Positions 32,675 to 44,362 of a stretch of 64,000 nucleotides of DNA are shown here, in pieces. The stretch comes from Paenibacillus yonginensis. GTDB lineage: Bacteria > Bacillota > Bacilli > Paenibacillales > Paenibacillaceae. Position 1 is the first letter of the stretch. Each line of letters opens with the position of its first letter. The position numbers and the translations under genes were made by a program. The DNA is taken from positions 3,415,501-3,479,500 of the forward strand of contig NZ_CP014167.1 of assembly GCF_001685395.1 (NCBI RefSeq). The letters run 5' to 3'. The notes beneath the pieces are model-generated. The model was not told where the DNA came from, made no database searches, and was given only the letters and a program-made list of their open reading frames with translations.

Positions 32675-32704
32675 TCCTATCTTTAAATTCTCTGTATAGA
32701 TTCC

Positions 32705-33154
32705 TTACTGCTGCTCGGCCGAGATTCGGTCTTCCGCATTCCGGATCACCCGGCGGAGCAGCCCGATCAGCAGCTTGTATTCCTCTTCCGACAAATCAGC
32801 GCTGGCCTCTTTCATCGCCGCACGTTCCAAAGGCTCAATCTCCTGCACCTTTGTTTTCCCTTCCGGCGTGCTGTACACGCGAAAGGAGCGGCGATCCTCT
32901 GTCCCGCCTACTTTATGAATCAGTCCCTTCTGCTCCAGAGCGACCAGAATCCGGGTTGTCGTCGGCTTGTCTTTCTCCGCCCGTTTGCCGATCTCCCTTT
33001 GAATCATTCCTTCTTCCTCGCTGATCCGGTAGAGGACCGCCCATTGCTCCGGTGTCAGATTATGATCCTTCAGCTGATGCTGAAACAGCTGCGCAACCTT
33101 CCGGTAGGCGACGCCAAGCACAAAACCAAGCGACTCATCCAGTCCCTTGTTCAA
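32705..33154 (-). CDS. MarR-family regulator
   Basis: A 149-residue winged-helix repressor. The core reads LTPEQWAVLYRISEEEGMIQREIGKRAEKDKPTTTRILVALEQKGLI with the wing at GGTEDRRSFRVYSTPEG, classical MarR. It begins with TTG at 33154, which has GGAGG 8 nt upstream. A palindrome overlapping the -10 of its own promoter indicates autorepression, and the MFS gene 30 nt downstream is the likely target. Confidence 0.9.
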   Translation of the reverse strand: MNKGLDESLGFVLGVAYRKVAQLFQHQLKDHNLTPEQWAVLYRISEEEGMIQREIGKRAEKDKPTTTRILVALEQKGLIHKVGGTEDRRSFRVYSTPEGKTKVQEIEPLERAAMKEASADLSEEEYKLLIGLLRRVIRNAEDRISAEQQ

Positions 33155-33173
33155 ATAAAACCCTCCAATTTTA

Positions 33174-33218
33174 ATAGTTGTCTTAACAACTATATAGGTG
33201 AAGGCCTGATTTTGTCAA
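33174..33218 (-). promoter_or_regulatory. marR promoter with overlapping palindromic operator
   Basis: TTGACA (33213-33218), 18-nt spacer, TATAGT (33189-33194) on the minus strand. ATAGTTGT-CTTA-ACAACTAT (33174-33193) is a perfect 8-4-8 palindrome covering the -10 and the transcription start. Confidence 0.78.
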
Positions 33219-33270
33219 TGGATAAAGCTCTCTGCTCTCATCCCTCAATCCCAAAACTCCAGCAACACAT

Positions 33271-33300
33271 AAAAAACAGGCGAACCCCGTGTCCGCCTGC
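33271..33300 (-). terminator. Terminator of the PAS hybrid kinase gene
   Basis: On the minus strand GCAGGCG ... CGCCTGTTTTTT with an 11-nt loop, 25 nt after the stop. Confidence 0.8.
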
Positions 33301-33324
33301 TTGATTTTCTTTTTTCCGCTTGGA

Positions 33325-35541
33325 TTATATCTTGAAATATTTCTTGATCACGTCTGCAATAGCCTGGCCCTTTAAAGGTTTGCTCATATAATCATCCATT
33401 CCGGCAGCCAGACATTTCTCCCGGTCGCCGGAGAGCGCGTTCGCCGTTACGGCGATAATGACCGGCCTCCGGTCCTTCGGATATTCCCGGTTCAACAGCT
33501 TGGCCGCCTCAAGACCATCCAGCTCCGGCATCAGTACATCCATAAAGATCATATCGAAAGGGCGCTCTTTAACCGCTGCTAGTACCTTATGTCCGTTGTC
33601 TACAACCTCTACGGCATGCCCTTGCTTCTCGAGCATCTTGACGATGACCTTCTGGTTAATTTCGTTATCCTCAGCTACCAGAATCGAAAGCGAGCGTTTC
33701 TGCAGGCTGTCCGCCGGGTAAGCGGAACCTCGGACTATTTCTTTCGCCTGCTGTTCGCCCAAAGGTTCTGCCGGTACCGTGAAGCTGAACGAGCTGCCTT
33801 TCATTGGATGAGATTGGTCGACCCGAATCTCGCCGCCCATCATCTCTACAAGTTGTTTCGATATGGCCAAACCCAGGCCGGTCCCTTCGCTTTTTCGATT
33901 CATGAAAGAATCCAGCTGGAAGAAGGGCTCAAACAAATGCTCCTGTTGCTGCTCCGGAATCCCGATGCCGGTGTCCCGTACCGTGAACTTCAGCTTCGTC
34001 CCGCCGTCTTCAGCATGAATTCGGCTTACTGTAACAAGCACGGAACCTTCAAACGTATATTTGATGGCATTCCCAATCAGATTGACAAGCACCTGTTTCA
34101 GTTTGCCTACATCCCCGTTCAGCAGGTCGGGCACATCCGCCTCCACCTCATAGTTCAGGGAGAGATTTTTCTCCAGCGCTTGAGTGGACAGCAGCTGAAT
34201 CGTCTCCTTCAAGCATTCCCGCAAAGAATAAGTGCTGATCAGCAAAGGGGCTTTGCCAGATTCCAGCTTGGAGAGATCCAGAATATCATTGATGATGCTC
34301 AGCAGCAGCTCCCCGCTTTTCCGGATCATATGCACATATTCGATTTGGATGTCAGTCAGCCCGCCGGAATCCAGCAGCAGATCGGTCATGCCGATTACGC
34401 CGTTCATCGGCGTGCGGATCTCATGACTCATCATCGCCAGGAACTGGCTTTTGGCCTTGTTCGTCCGTTCTGCGGCTTCTTTGGCGACCAGCAGCTTCTT
34501 CTGCTCCGAGATATCCTTGGCAATCACATAAAGCCCAACCTGTTCCCCATTAATAATGATCGGCGCAAAGGTTGACAGCACCTCGGTAGCCGTCCCGTCG
34601 CGGTGGATAATCCGTTTGATCAAATTCTCGTTAATCTGGTCTTCCAGAATCGGCGGCAGCGTCTCTTCCCCCACATATTTGGCGAAAGGCTGCCCCGACA
34701 TTTCGGAGGCTTTATAGCCAGTCATATGCTCGGCCACTTTGTTGCCGTTAATAATATTCCCCTGCAGGTCCAAAGAGAAGACGGCATCATAATTATATTT
34801 CTTCAGAGAGGTATACCGCTCCACCGTCTCCTGAAGCTGCCTCTCCACTTTCTTGCGCTCCGTCACATCCTGCACAGTTCCATTCATCAGCATTGGATTT
34901 CCGGCGGCGTCCCTGGTAACGGTAGCCCGGAAATGCAAATACTGAAGTCCGTTAGACGTACGAAAAATTCCGTTTAGAATGCCGCCTTCCAGGGCGGTCT
35001 TTACCGCCTGGCCCAGTTCAGGCCGGTCGTCCGGATAGATTCCCCGCAAAAGCTCGATAGGTGAAGAAACTATCGTTTTGTCCCCCAGGCCGCACATACG
35101 GCATACAGATTCAGACAAGGTAATCTTCCCTGTTGCAACCTCCCATTCCCACACTCCGATGGAGGTAATATCCATGGCCTGCTGCAAAATACGTTCCTTG
35201 CGAAGACGTTCGGATATATCCCTGGCAACAGCTGCAACTGCCGGCTGCTCGTCCAGCGTCATCGGATTTAGAACCCATTCCAATGGAACATATTCCCCGT
35301 CGCTGTTCTTGCTCCGACAAACCAATTTCCCTTCTCCTTCGGCAATCAGCGCGCGCATCCGCTGCATGTCATCTGGATGACATAAATCCAAGAAGCTCCG
35401 TCCGCTGACCTGTTCAGGCGTTAAGCCCAACACTTTCTGCACAGAAGGAGAAACCGACAAACAAATTCCTTCCCGGGTAAAGCAACACACAATGTCCGAT
35501 ATATGCGCAAACACTTCGGCTGGCCATTTCGGTTGGTTCAT
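33325..35541 (-). CDS. Cytosolic PAS hybrid histidine kinase (PAS x3, HisKA, HATPase, REC)
   Basis: A 738-residue phosphorelay kinase without membrane segments. PAS domains at about 8-110 (LGLTPEQVSGRSFLDLCHPDD), 118-230 (with the PAC end GTVQDVTERKK) and 240-350 (ending YVIAKDISEQKK). HisKA has His373 in [12 protein letters not shown]; HATPase_c has NLIGNAIKYT, DTGIGIP and GTGLGLAI; the C-terminal receiver has Asp668 in FMDVLMPELDG and Lys in SKPL. The kinase core is similar to that of the REC-HK-REC protein at 1352-3028, which suggests shared ancestry or cross-talk. Monocistronic, with its own terminator. The signal and final output are unknown. Confidence 0.88.
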   Translation of the reverse strand: MNQPKWPAEVFAHISDIVCCFTREGICLSVSPSVQKVLGLTPEQVSGRSFLDLCHPDDMQRMRALIAEGEGKLVCRSKNSDGEYVPLEWVLNPMTLDEQPAVAAVARDISERLRKERILQQAMDITSIGVWEWEVATGKITLSESVCRMCGLGDKTIVSSPIELLRGIYPDDRPELGQAVKTALEGGILNGIFRTSNGLQYLHFRATVTRDAAGNPMLMNGTVQDVTERKKVERQLQETVERYTSLKKYNYDAVFSLDLQGNIINGNKVAEHMTGYKASEMSGQPFAKYVGEETLPPILEDQINENLIKRIIHRDGTATEVLSTFAPIIINGEQVGLYVIAKDISEQKKLLVAKEAAERTNKAKSQFLAMMSHEIRTPMNGVIGMTDLLLDSGGLTDIQIEYVHMIRKSGELLLSIINDILDLSKLESGKAPLLISTYSLRECLKETIQLLSTQALEKNLSLNYEVEADVPDLLNGDVGKLKQVLVNLIGNAIKYTFEGSVLVTVSRIHAEDGGTKLKFTVRDTGIGIPEQQQEHLFEPFFQLDSFMNRKSEGTGLGLAISKQLVEMMGGEIRVDQSHPMKGSSFSFTVPAEPLGEQQAKEIVRGSAYPADSLQKRSLSILVAEDNEINQKVIVKMLEKQGHAVEVVDNGHKVLAAVKERPFDMIFMDVLMPELDGLEAAKLLNREYPKDRRPVIIAVTANALSGDREKCLAAGMDDYMSKPLKGQAIADVIKKYFKI

Positions 35542-35640
35542 TCCCGTTGCAGCTCCTGTCTTGTCTGTTTTATATAAAATTTGCCATAAACCCTGCTTCT
35601 ATGTCTACATATCTAACAGACATTAAAAGATTAGTCAATA

Positions 35641-35691
35641 AAGAAAGAGAAAACCGCTCCCGATAGAGCGGCTGAGCGGCTTTCTCTTTCC
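35641..35691 (-). terminator. Terminator after ppaC
   Basis: On the minus strand GAAAGAGAAAGCCGCTC pairs with GAGCGGTTTTCTCTTTC around a loop, 26 nt after the ppaC stop, with further T residues following. Confidence 0.75.
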
Positions 35692-35716
35692 TATTTACTT
35701 TATAAATCGTATCCTC

Positions 35717-36649
35717 TTACAGGCTGTTGAATGTATCGGTCAAGACCGGAACAATTTGAGATTTGCGGGAAACCACACCTTTAAGCACGGCTTGGTTATT
35801 TTGCAGCGTCACGTTGTACGCTTTCTCTACGGCAGCAGCTTTATTGCCCAAAGCAATGCCGACGGAGTCATTGTTCAGAATGTCCGTTACGACGAACAGG
35901 AACAAGTCCAGGCCCTTCTCTTCAATAATGCCGGACAAAGCCGCTTCAAGCTCGGCCTGGCGGCTCAGCACGTCGTTGACGTCAACGGCATTCACTTGCG
36001 CAATTTCCACTTTCGAACCGCCCATCTGGAATTCCTTGGCATCGAGGGAAACGAGATCGGCAATAGTCTTCTGACTCAGATCTGCGCCTGCCTTCAGCAT
36101 GTCCAGACCATAAGCTTCAGCCTCTACGCCGGCAATGCCGGCCAGCTCGCGGGCCGCAGCCACATCCTCTTCCGTGCAGGTAGGCGATTTGAACAGCAGA
36201 GAGTCGGAAATGATTGCGGACAACATCAGACCTGCAATGTTCGCCGGAATTTCAACGCCGTTCTCCTTATACAGCTTCTTCAGGATAGTGGCGGTGCAGC
36301 CGACAGGCTCAGCGCGGTAGTACAGCGGGCCGCTGGTTTCAAAATTGGCGATCCGGTGGTGGTCGATGACCTCAGTCACCCTAACTTTGTCAATATCGGA
36401 TGCGCTTTGCTGACGTTCGTTATGGTCGACCAGAATGACCTCTTGGGTTTCTTCCGCTACGGCTTCAACGAGACGAGGAGCCTCCGCTCCAAAACGATCC
36501 AGCGCAAATTGGGTTTCGCCATTTACCGTACCCAGGCGAACCGCTTCCGCGTCCACTCCCAGCTGCTGTTTCAGATAGGCATAAGCGATTGCCGAGCAAA
36601 TTGTGTCCGTGTCCGGATTCTTATGACCAAAGACCAATACTTTTCCCAT
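35717..36649 (-). CDS. ppaC: Manganese-dependent inorganic pyrophosphatase
   Basis: A 310-residue family II pyrophosphatase of the DHH superfamily, hydrolysing diphosphate to phosphate. Metal-site motifs: [14 protein letters not shown] (His and two Asp), [14 protein letters not shown] (DHH) and the C-terminal [10 protein letters not shown] substrate-binding block. I chose the ATG at 36649 ([10 protein letters not shown]), which has AGGAG upstream; the frame is open to 36718 but without a ribosome site. There are no CBS domains, so it is the unregulated form. Confidence 0.95.
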   Translation of the reverse strand: MGKVLVFGHKNPDTDTICSAIAYAYLKQQLGVDAEAVRLGTVNGETQFALDRFGAEAPRLVEAVAEETQEVILVDHNERQQSASDIDKVRVTEVIDHHRIANFETSGPLYYRAEPVGCTATILKKLYKENGVEIPANIAGLMLSAIISDSLLFKSPTCTEEDVAAARELAGIAGVEAEAYGLDMLKAGADLSQKTIADLVSLDAKEFQMGGSKVEIAQVNAVDVNDVLSRQAELEAALSGIIEEKGLDLFLFVVTDILNNDSVGIALGNKAAAVEKAYNVTLQNNQAVLKGVVSRKSQIVPVLTDTFNSL

Positions 36650-36804
36650 TTGTGACTCTCCTCTTCCATTCATGTTTTTGGCGAGACAAGTATACCTTAT
36701 CTCACGATTCCCTATCAAGATTATACCTGAAAACTATCCTTAATCCTATAAATTTAATAGGAATAACGAAATTTCCGAATGCTTGCTGCCGCCTTTCTGT
36801 ATCT

Positions 36805-37335
36805 CTACAACCCTAACCGATCCCTTAATTCGGTAATATGGGCCAAATGATGATTGCCGTGCCAGACGTAATTGCCCAGCGCATAGTCCAGACGACTAAA
36901 CGTACCCGATTCAGGATGGAGAAAGGAACGGGCAAAGTCCTCTTCTTTCATGGAGCGGAGCAAAAGAACCCAGCGCCGGTGCAGCGCCTCAAGCAGAGTC
37001 AGGGACACGTCGATTTCCTCGCTCAGACTATCGGCCAGCTCTGCCCAGCGGTCCTCGTAATAAGGGCGGATCGTCGGCGTGTCTTCGGTCAGAGCCAGCT
37101 TGAAGCGGGTCAGGCTGTTCATATGGCTGTCGGCCACATGATGCACTACCTGAAGGAGTGTCCAGCCTCCCTCGCGGTAAGGCAGCTTCAGCTGTTCCGG
37201 TGTAAGATCCCGGACAGCCGCTCTAAGTTTAGCCGGCAGTTCTTCAATCTCCTCCATCCAGCGTTCCCGCTGCTCCGCTGAAATTTCACCTTCCCACTCA
37301 AACTTTCCGATCGGATATCTCTCATCCATTCTCAT
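36805..37335 (-). CDS. DinB/YfiT-family putative metal-dependent transferase
   Basis: A 176-residue four-helix protein of the YfiT/BstA branch of the DinB superfamily. Three metal-binding His are visible: HH in LLQVVHHVADSH and His in VWHGNHHLAHI. Opening YPIGKF and GGWTLLQVVHHVADSH are typical. Some relatives are bacillithiol S-transferases; others are uncharacterised. The ATG at 37335 has GGAGG 8 nt upstream. Divergent from the epimerase at 37460. Confidence 0.87.
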   Translation of the reverse strand: MRMDERYPIGKFEWEGEISAEQRERWMEEIEELPAKLRAAVRDLTPEQLKLPYREGGWTLLQVVHHVADSHMNSLTRFKLALTEDTPTIRPYYEDRWAELADSLSEEIDVSLTLLEALHRRWVLLLRSMKEEDFARSFLHPESGTFSRLDYALGNYVWHGNHHLAHITELRDRLGL

Positions 37336-37459
37336 CGCCCCATCCTCCCCTTCTTCAAACCATAATCATAATCTTCATCAACAATTACGTACTTATTTCC
37401 CCTTCTATTCCGTTATTATAATAAGAACATACCCGCTTCATAAAGGAGGATTTTTTTAT

Positions 37460-38356
37460 ATGAAAGTATTAGTGCTTGGCGGTACCCGTTTCTTCGGCAA
37501 AAGATTGGTGGAAATACTGATCGAAGCAGGAGATGACGTTACGATAGCGACCCGCGGGCGTGCGGCTGATACGTTTGGTGACCGGGTAACACGCGTTCAA
37601 ACAGACCGTCAGGAGAAGTCCTCCCTTGAGGCACTCGCCGCATATGGACCTTGGGACATCATCTACGACAATATCTGTTTCGCTTCAGATGACGCCAGCG
37701 ATGCGGTTCAGGCATTTAGCGGCCTGGCCCGGAGATATGTGTTGACCTCCACCTTGTCCGTTTATGACCAGGGGCGTGAAGCCTGGAAAGAAAGTGATGT
37801 CGATACGCTGCATTATCAGGTGACCCCGGGCAGAAGCCGTGACTTCTCTTATGCTGAAGGCAAAAGACAGGCGGAAGCGGTGCTGTTCCAGCAGTCGGAC
37901 TTCTCTGCAGCTGCAGTGCGGATCCCCTTTGTGATCGGGGAGGACGATTACACGGAGCGGATGCTGTTTCATGTCAAACAAGCCCGCGAGGGGACTGCTG
38001 TCCAGGCCTACAATCCGGATGCTCGCATCTCGTTCATTTCATCCGGGGAAACGGCCCGGTTTCTGTTCTGGCTTGGCCGCAGCACCTTGGAGGGCCCTGT
38101 CAACGCTGCTACGGCAGGAACCTTATCTTTAGCTGACATTATGCAGACGGTTCGCGAGGTAACAGGCACAAACGCAGACATCGAGGTCCTTCCGGCTTCC
38201 AGCGAACCGGATAAGCAGCGGCTGACGCCGTATGCGGTTGAAGAGGATTACGGACTCGATATCTCGAGAGCAGAGCAAGCTGGATTCAAGTTCAGCTCCA
38301 TAACCAACTGGTTCCCGGATCTGATCCGTGCCTTGGACAAGCAGGTAACAGGCTGA
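37460..38356 (+). CDS. NAD-dependent epimerase/dehydratase-like SDR protein
   Basis: A 298-residue atypical extended short-chain dehydrogenase. The N-terminal Rossmann motif is GGTRFFGKRL (residues 7-16). The active-site region has YVLTSTLSVYD with Ser/Thr, and YAEGKRQAE for Tyr-x3-Lys. Relatives act on nucleotide sugars or are RNA-binding; the substrate is unknown. AAAGGAGG 9-10 nt before the ATG and TATAAT at 37417-37422 support the start. A GC-rich terminator follows at 38409. Confidence 0.85.
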   Translation: MKVLVLGGTRFFGKRLVEILIEAGDDVTIATRGRAADTFGDRVTRVQTDRQEKSSLEALAAYGPWDIIYDNICFASDDASDAVQAFSGLARRYVLTSTLSVYDQGREAWKESDVDTLHYQVTPGRSRDFSYAEGKRQAEAVLFQQSDFSAAAVRIPFVIGEDDYTERMLFHVKQAREGTAVQAYNPDARISFISSGETARFLFWLGRSTLEGPVNAATAGTLSLADIMQTVREVTGTNADIEVLPASSEPDKQRLTPYAVEEDYGLDISRAEQAGFKFSSITNWFPDLIRALDKQVTG

Positions 38357-38408
38357 CATAACGGTAGAAGTGCTGCCGCCCTCGGCCGTATCTGCCAGGT
38401 CCCCGGCA

Positions 38409-38450
38409 AACGGCCCTCATTCCTGACAAGGACGAGGGCCGTTGGTTTGG
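38409..38450 (+). terminator. Probable terminator after the epimerase gene
   Basis: AACGGCCCTC and GAGGGCCGTT around a 15-nt loop, followed by GGTTTGGTTATT. The T-tract is interrupted. Confidence 0.6.
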
Positions 38451-38587
38451 TTATTGAATCTAAGGGACTTCGCTTTCTTCGATCATTGACTGCTCAACAT
38501 GCAGGGGGCCTTACTCAGAATAAAAAATAATAGTTTCTTAGAATAACCATAAGTTCACTAAAGAAGAACCCTAAGTCCGCTAACCTG

Positions 38588-39175
38588 CTAGCTGACTCCC
38601 CCCGTAAACGGCTTTCCCTGCTCCATAACTTCATTTCGGAGCACCATATGAATATGATCCTCCCAAACGCCATTAATATTCAAATATTTAAAAGCCACGC
38701 CTTCATGATAGAAGCCCAGCTTATGTACCACTGCCAGGGAAGCTGCATTACGCGGCATAATGTTGGCTTCGATCCGGTGCAGTCCAAGCTTATGAAAGGC
38801 AAAGTCGATGATCGCCTTGAGCGCTTCGGTCATATATCCTTTATTCCGCTCCTCTTCATCCAGCTTGTACCCCAAATGACAGGAAAGAAAAGCCCCCCTG
38901 ACGATATTGCTAAGCGCAGCAGAACCTATGATCCGGCCGTTTTCGCCCCGTGTGCGAAACCATAATTTAAACAGCTGGCCGCTGTCCATTTTATCCGCTT
39001 CCTCCTCCAGCAGTCGTCTTTGCGTCTCCAAAGTATAATAGGAAGCCTCTCTCCGGATTTCCCACGGCTCCAGAAACTGCCGGTTTCTCTCCAGATAAGC
39101 CAGAACCTCCGCCGCATCCCGGGCGGTTAAGCTTTGCAGCTGCAGCCTATCTGTATGTAAAATTGTAACGGCCAT
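38588..39175 (-). CDS. RimJ/RimL-type GNAT N-acetyltransferase
   Basis: A 195-residue GNAT-fold protein. Typical segments are TDRLQLQSLTARDAAEVLAYL at the N-terminus, the acetyl-CoA loop EERNKGYMTEAL, and LHRIEANIMPRNAASLAVVHKLGF with FYHEGVAFKYLNINGVWEDHIHM, as in ribosomal-protein or Ser/Ala N-acetyltransferases. The target is unknown. It begins 21 nt after the NUDIX gene stop, so the two form an operon. The ribosome site is AGGTGAGCAGGG. Confidence 0.87.
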   Translation of the reverse strand: MAVTILHTDRLQLQSLTARDAAEVLAYLERNRQFLEPWEIRREASYYTLETQRRLLEEEADKMDSGQLFKLWFRTRGENGRIIGSAALSNIVRGAFLSCHLGYKLDEEERNKGYMTEALKAIIDFAFHKLGLHRIEANIMPRNAASLAVVHKLGFYHEGVAFKYLNINGVWEDHIHMVLRNEVMEQGKPFTGGVS

Positions 39176-39196
39176 CCCTGCTCACCTTCCTCCCTC

Positions 39197-39766
39197 TTAT
39201 AATGATAATTTCTCAATAGAACCTTTCTCGGCACGGCGGAGCGCATATTGCTGGAAGAACCGCTCTCTCAGTCCGGCGTCTGTCTCCAGCTCCAGAGCGA
39301 TCTCCTTCTTCTCGTAACTAACGAGTTGGCCCTCAACATAGGTACAATGGTGATCATAGGCCCTGCCGTCCTTCAGCAGGGTATCCAGCGTCCGCACGAC
39401 ATTGGAGGCGATGCCCAGGTTGTCCGGGTGGAGAATCCAGTCGATCTTTTTCCAGTCCAGAATGCCTTCATCTGTCTTAAGCGGGGTGGCCAGCTCATAA
39501 GCTGCCGGCACATCCGCGACATAGACATACATCCCTCCATATCCCGAGTCGCCGTTGTTCCAAGTAATCAGACCTTTGAAATGCAGTTCATAATCGGCAA
39601 TGCCCGTCTCTTCAAAAATTTCCCGGATCATCGAGTCGCGCGGCGTCTCTCCGGACTCCAGCTTGCCTCCAATGCCGTTCCAGCAACCCATCCAGCTCGA
39701 GCGCTCCCGATTGAGCAGCAGCACCTCGGTGCCCCTGTTCATAAAACATATATTGTATTTGATCAC
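39197..39766 (-). CDS. NUDIX hydrolase, 8-oxo-dGTP diphosphatase-like
   Basis: A 189-residue NUDIX hydrolase. The Nudix box is complete from GGKLESGE to REIFEETGI (about residues 33-57). The opening KYNICFMNRGTEVLLLNR and the NGIGGKLE strand resemble MutT/YtkD-type nucleotide-cleaning enzymes. About 70 C-terminal residues beyond the core (110-189) have no motif I recognise. The GTG start at 39766 has GGGGGAG upstream. First gene of an operon with the GNAT gene. Confidence 0.87.
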   Translation of the reverse strand: MIKYNICFMNRGTEVLLLNRERSSWMGCWNGIGGKLESGETPRDSMIREIFEETGIADYELHFKGLITWNNGDSGYGGMYVYVADVPAAYELATPLKTDEGILDWKKIDWILHPDNLGIASNVVRTLDTLLKDGRAYDHHCTYVEGQLVSYEKKEIALELETDAGLRERFFQQYALRRAEKGSIEKLSL

Positions 39767-39952
39767 CAGCAGCTCCCCCTTTCAAACTAACAGAATCCAT
39801 AAAAAAACAAGCCAGACGGATCAAATGCCATCTGACTCATTTTTCGGTTCACAGGCGGCTCCCAGTTGAGCCCGTTTCCGGTTTCGGGGTTAAGGATACT
39901 GTACTCCCCGATTATCAGAAGAATATAAACCGGCAGCCAAATCCGCGTAAAA

Positions 39953-40429
39953 TCAAATCCATTTAAAAAATTTCTTCTCGGTCATCGTGATTTGATTGGC
40001 CGTTGCCCACTGCTCCAGATCCTTGAAGGCCTCATTCGCGTCCTCCACGAAACGAAAGCCCAAAGCCAGCGGAACAAGCCTGCGGCCCTTGGGTTTGATC
40101 CCGATCAACCTTCTGGAGAAGCCATTCACCATAATCTCCTCGATTTGAGAGGCCTCCAGCGTGCGTCCATATAAGGACAGTGAATGTCTGGTGATCAGCA
40201 GCTCGCCCGGTTTCTTGAATACTCTCACTATAGCGAGCACCGTCAAAACCAGGCAATAAATCAACACCAGAATAGCTGCGTAAAACAGCAGGCCTTCATC
40301 CGTCGCATAAGCCCTTCTCACCAAATCGGCCACTACTATGACCGCAAGCACCATCACGATTAGTGATTCGGTGCCTGTAGCTGTTTTTATTTTGTAGGTT
40401 TCCCCTGACTCCGCCATATTCGCCCCCAT
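39953..40429 (-). CDS. Two-helix membrane protein with C-terminal PH-like domain (paralogue A)
   Basis: Not a named family to me. About 158 residues: two membrane helices (about 20-40 and 48-70), then a cytosolic domain with KPGELLITRHSLSLYGRTLEASQIEEIMV, IGIKPKGRRLVPLALGFRF and a KKFFKWI tail. The soluble part looks like the YcxB/bacterial-PH type. It is clearly homologous to the upstream neighbour (IAVKPRGKRITPGRLVFRF, KRFFRWM). The frame opens with a GTG at 40459, overlapping the neighbour; I prefer the ATG at 40429 behind GGGGGA, with an ATG at 40417 also possible. Confidence 0.75.
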   Translation of the reverse strand: MGANMAESGETYKIKTATGTESLIVMVLAVIVVADLVRRAYATDEGLLFYAAILVLIYCLVLTVLAIVRVFKKPGELLITRHSLSLYGRTLEASQIEEIMVNGFSRRLIGIKPKGRRLVPLALGFRFVEDANEAFKDLEQWATANQITMTEKKFFKWI

Positions 40430-40449
40430 CTGTCTACATCCCCCGACGT

Positions 40450-40947
40450 TTACATCCACCGGAAAAATCTTTTGTTAATTATCCGTATCCCCTGGTTCTT
40501 CGCCCAATCGTCCAGTTCATCCAAGGACTGCACATGGGCTTCCGTAAATCGAAAAACCAGCCTGCCCGGCGTGATCCGCTTCCCTCGCGGTTTCACGGCG
40601 ATACTTGGCAGAAAATACTCGTCTACCATTATACAATGAATTTGTTCGGGATACAGCTTTAACCCGTCCACAACGAGGTATTCATCCCCGATCGTCAGCT
40701 GTCCCCGCTTGAAATAACGAAGGATCGAAACGACTAACTGAATGAGAGCGGCGGTGAAGCAGACCGCAAATAATCCGATGAAAATGAAATACCCCTGTCT
40801 TCCAGGATGTCTCAAATGAGCTTGAACCTCCTGATACATGGAGAATCCCAGAATAACCATCAGAAATAAGCTGGTGAATATCGGTTTGACGCCCCAAAAA
40901 TGTGTAATCGCATAAGTCTTTGGCTGCTTTAGGCTTCGAGTATCCAT
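40450..40947 (-). CDS. Two-helix membrane protein with C-terminal PH-like domain (paralogue B)
   Basis: A 165-residue protein with two membrane helices (about 23-42 and 52-74) and a soluble C-terminal domain of strands (GQLTIGDEYLVVDGLKLYPEQI, VKPRGKRITPGRLVFRF, ending NKRFFRWM). Same fold order as the next gene downstream, so the pair arose by tandem duplication. Function unknown; PH-like membrane proteins often bind lipid or partner in envelope complexes. It appears to lead a two-gene operon. Its stop is near or overlaps the start of paralogue A. Confidence 0.78.
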   Translation of the reverse strand: MDTRSLKQPKTYAITHFWGVKPIFTSLFLMVILGFSMYQEVQAHLRHPGRQGYFIFIGLFAVCFTAALIQLVVSILRYFKRGQLTIGDEYLVVDGLKLYPEQIHCIMVDEYFLPSIAVKPRGKRITPGRLVFRFTEAHVQSLDELDDWAKNQGIRIINKRFFRWM

Positions 40948-41124
40948 GCTTGTTCCCCCTTCCTTTGCTTTCTATGCTTCCGTCTGCCCTTAAAACATTT
41001 CAGAGCTTTATCCCGTAAACCATTTATTCTCTATTTCTATTTATAGGATGAAATATCCTTTAATTTCAAAATATAGGCACGCATTCAATTTAATCTTCCC
41101 TTACCCCTCCTCCGCCCAAGTCAT

Positions 41125-41156
41125 AAAAAAATACCCTAAAGGATAGGGTATTTTTC
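41125..41156 (-). terminator. Terminator after lacZ
   Basis: AAAAATACCCTA and TAGGGTATTTTT around a short loop, about 32 nt past the lacZ stop. Confidence 0.88.
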
Positions 41157-41187
41157 ACTATTATCTGGTTAAAAAAAGCGAAACCTT

Positions 41188-44304
<3,117 letters not shown>

Positions 44305-44362
44305 TTAACACTCCTTGTGGACGTTATACAGATGGTCTTTTTACGATGAATATTAAGAACAG

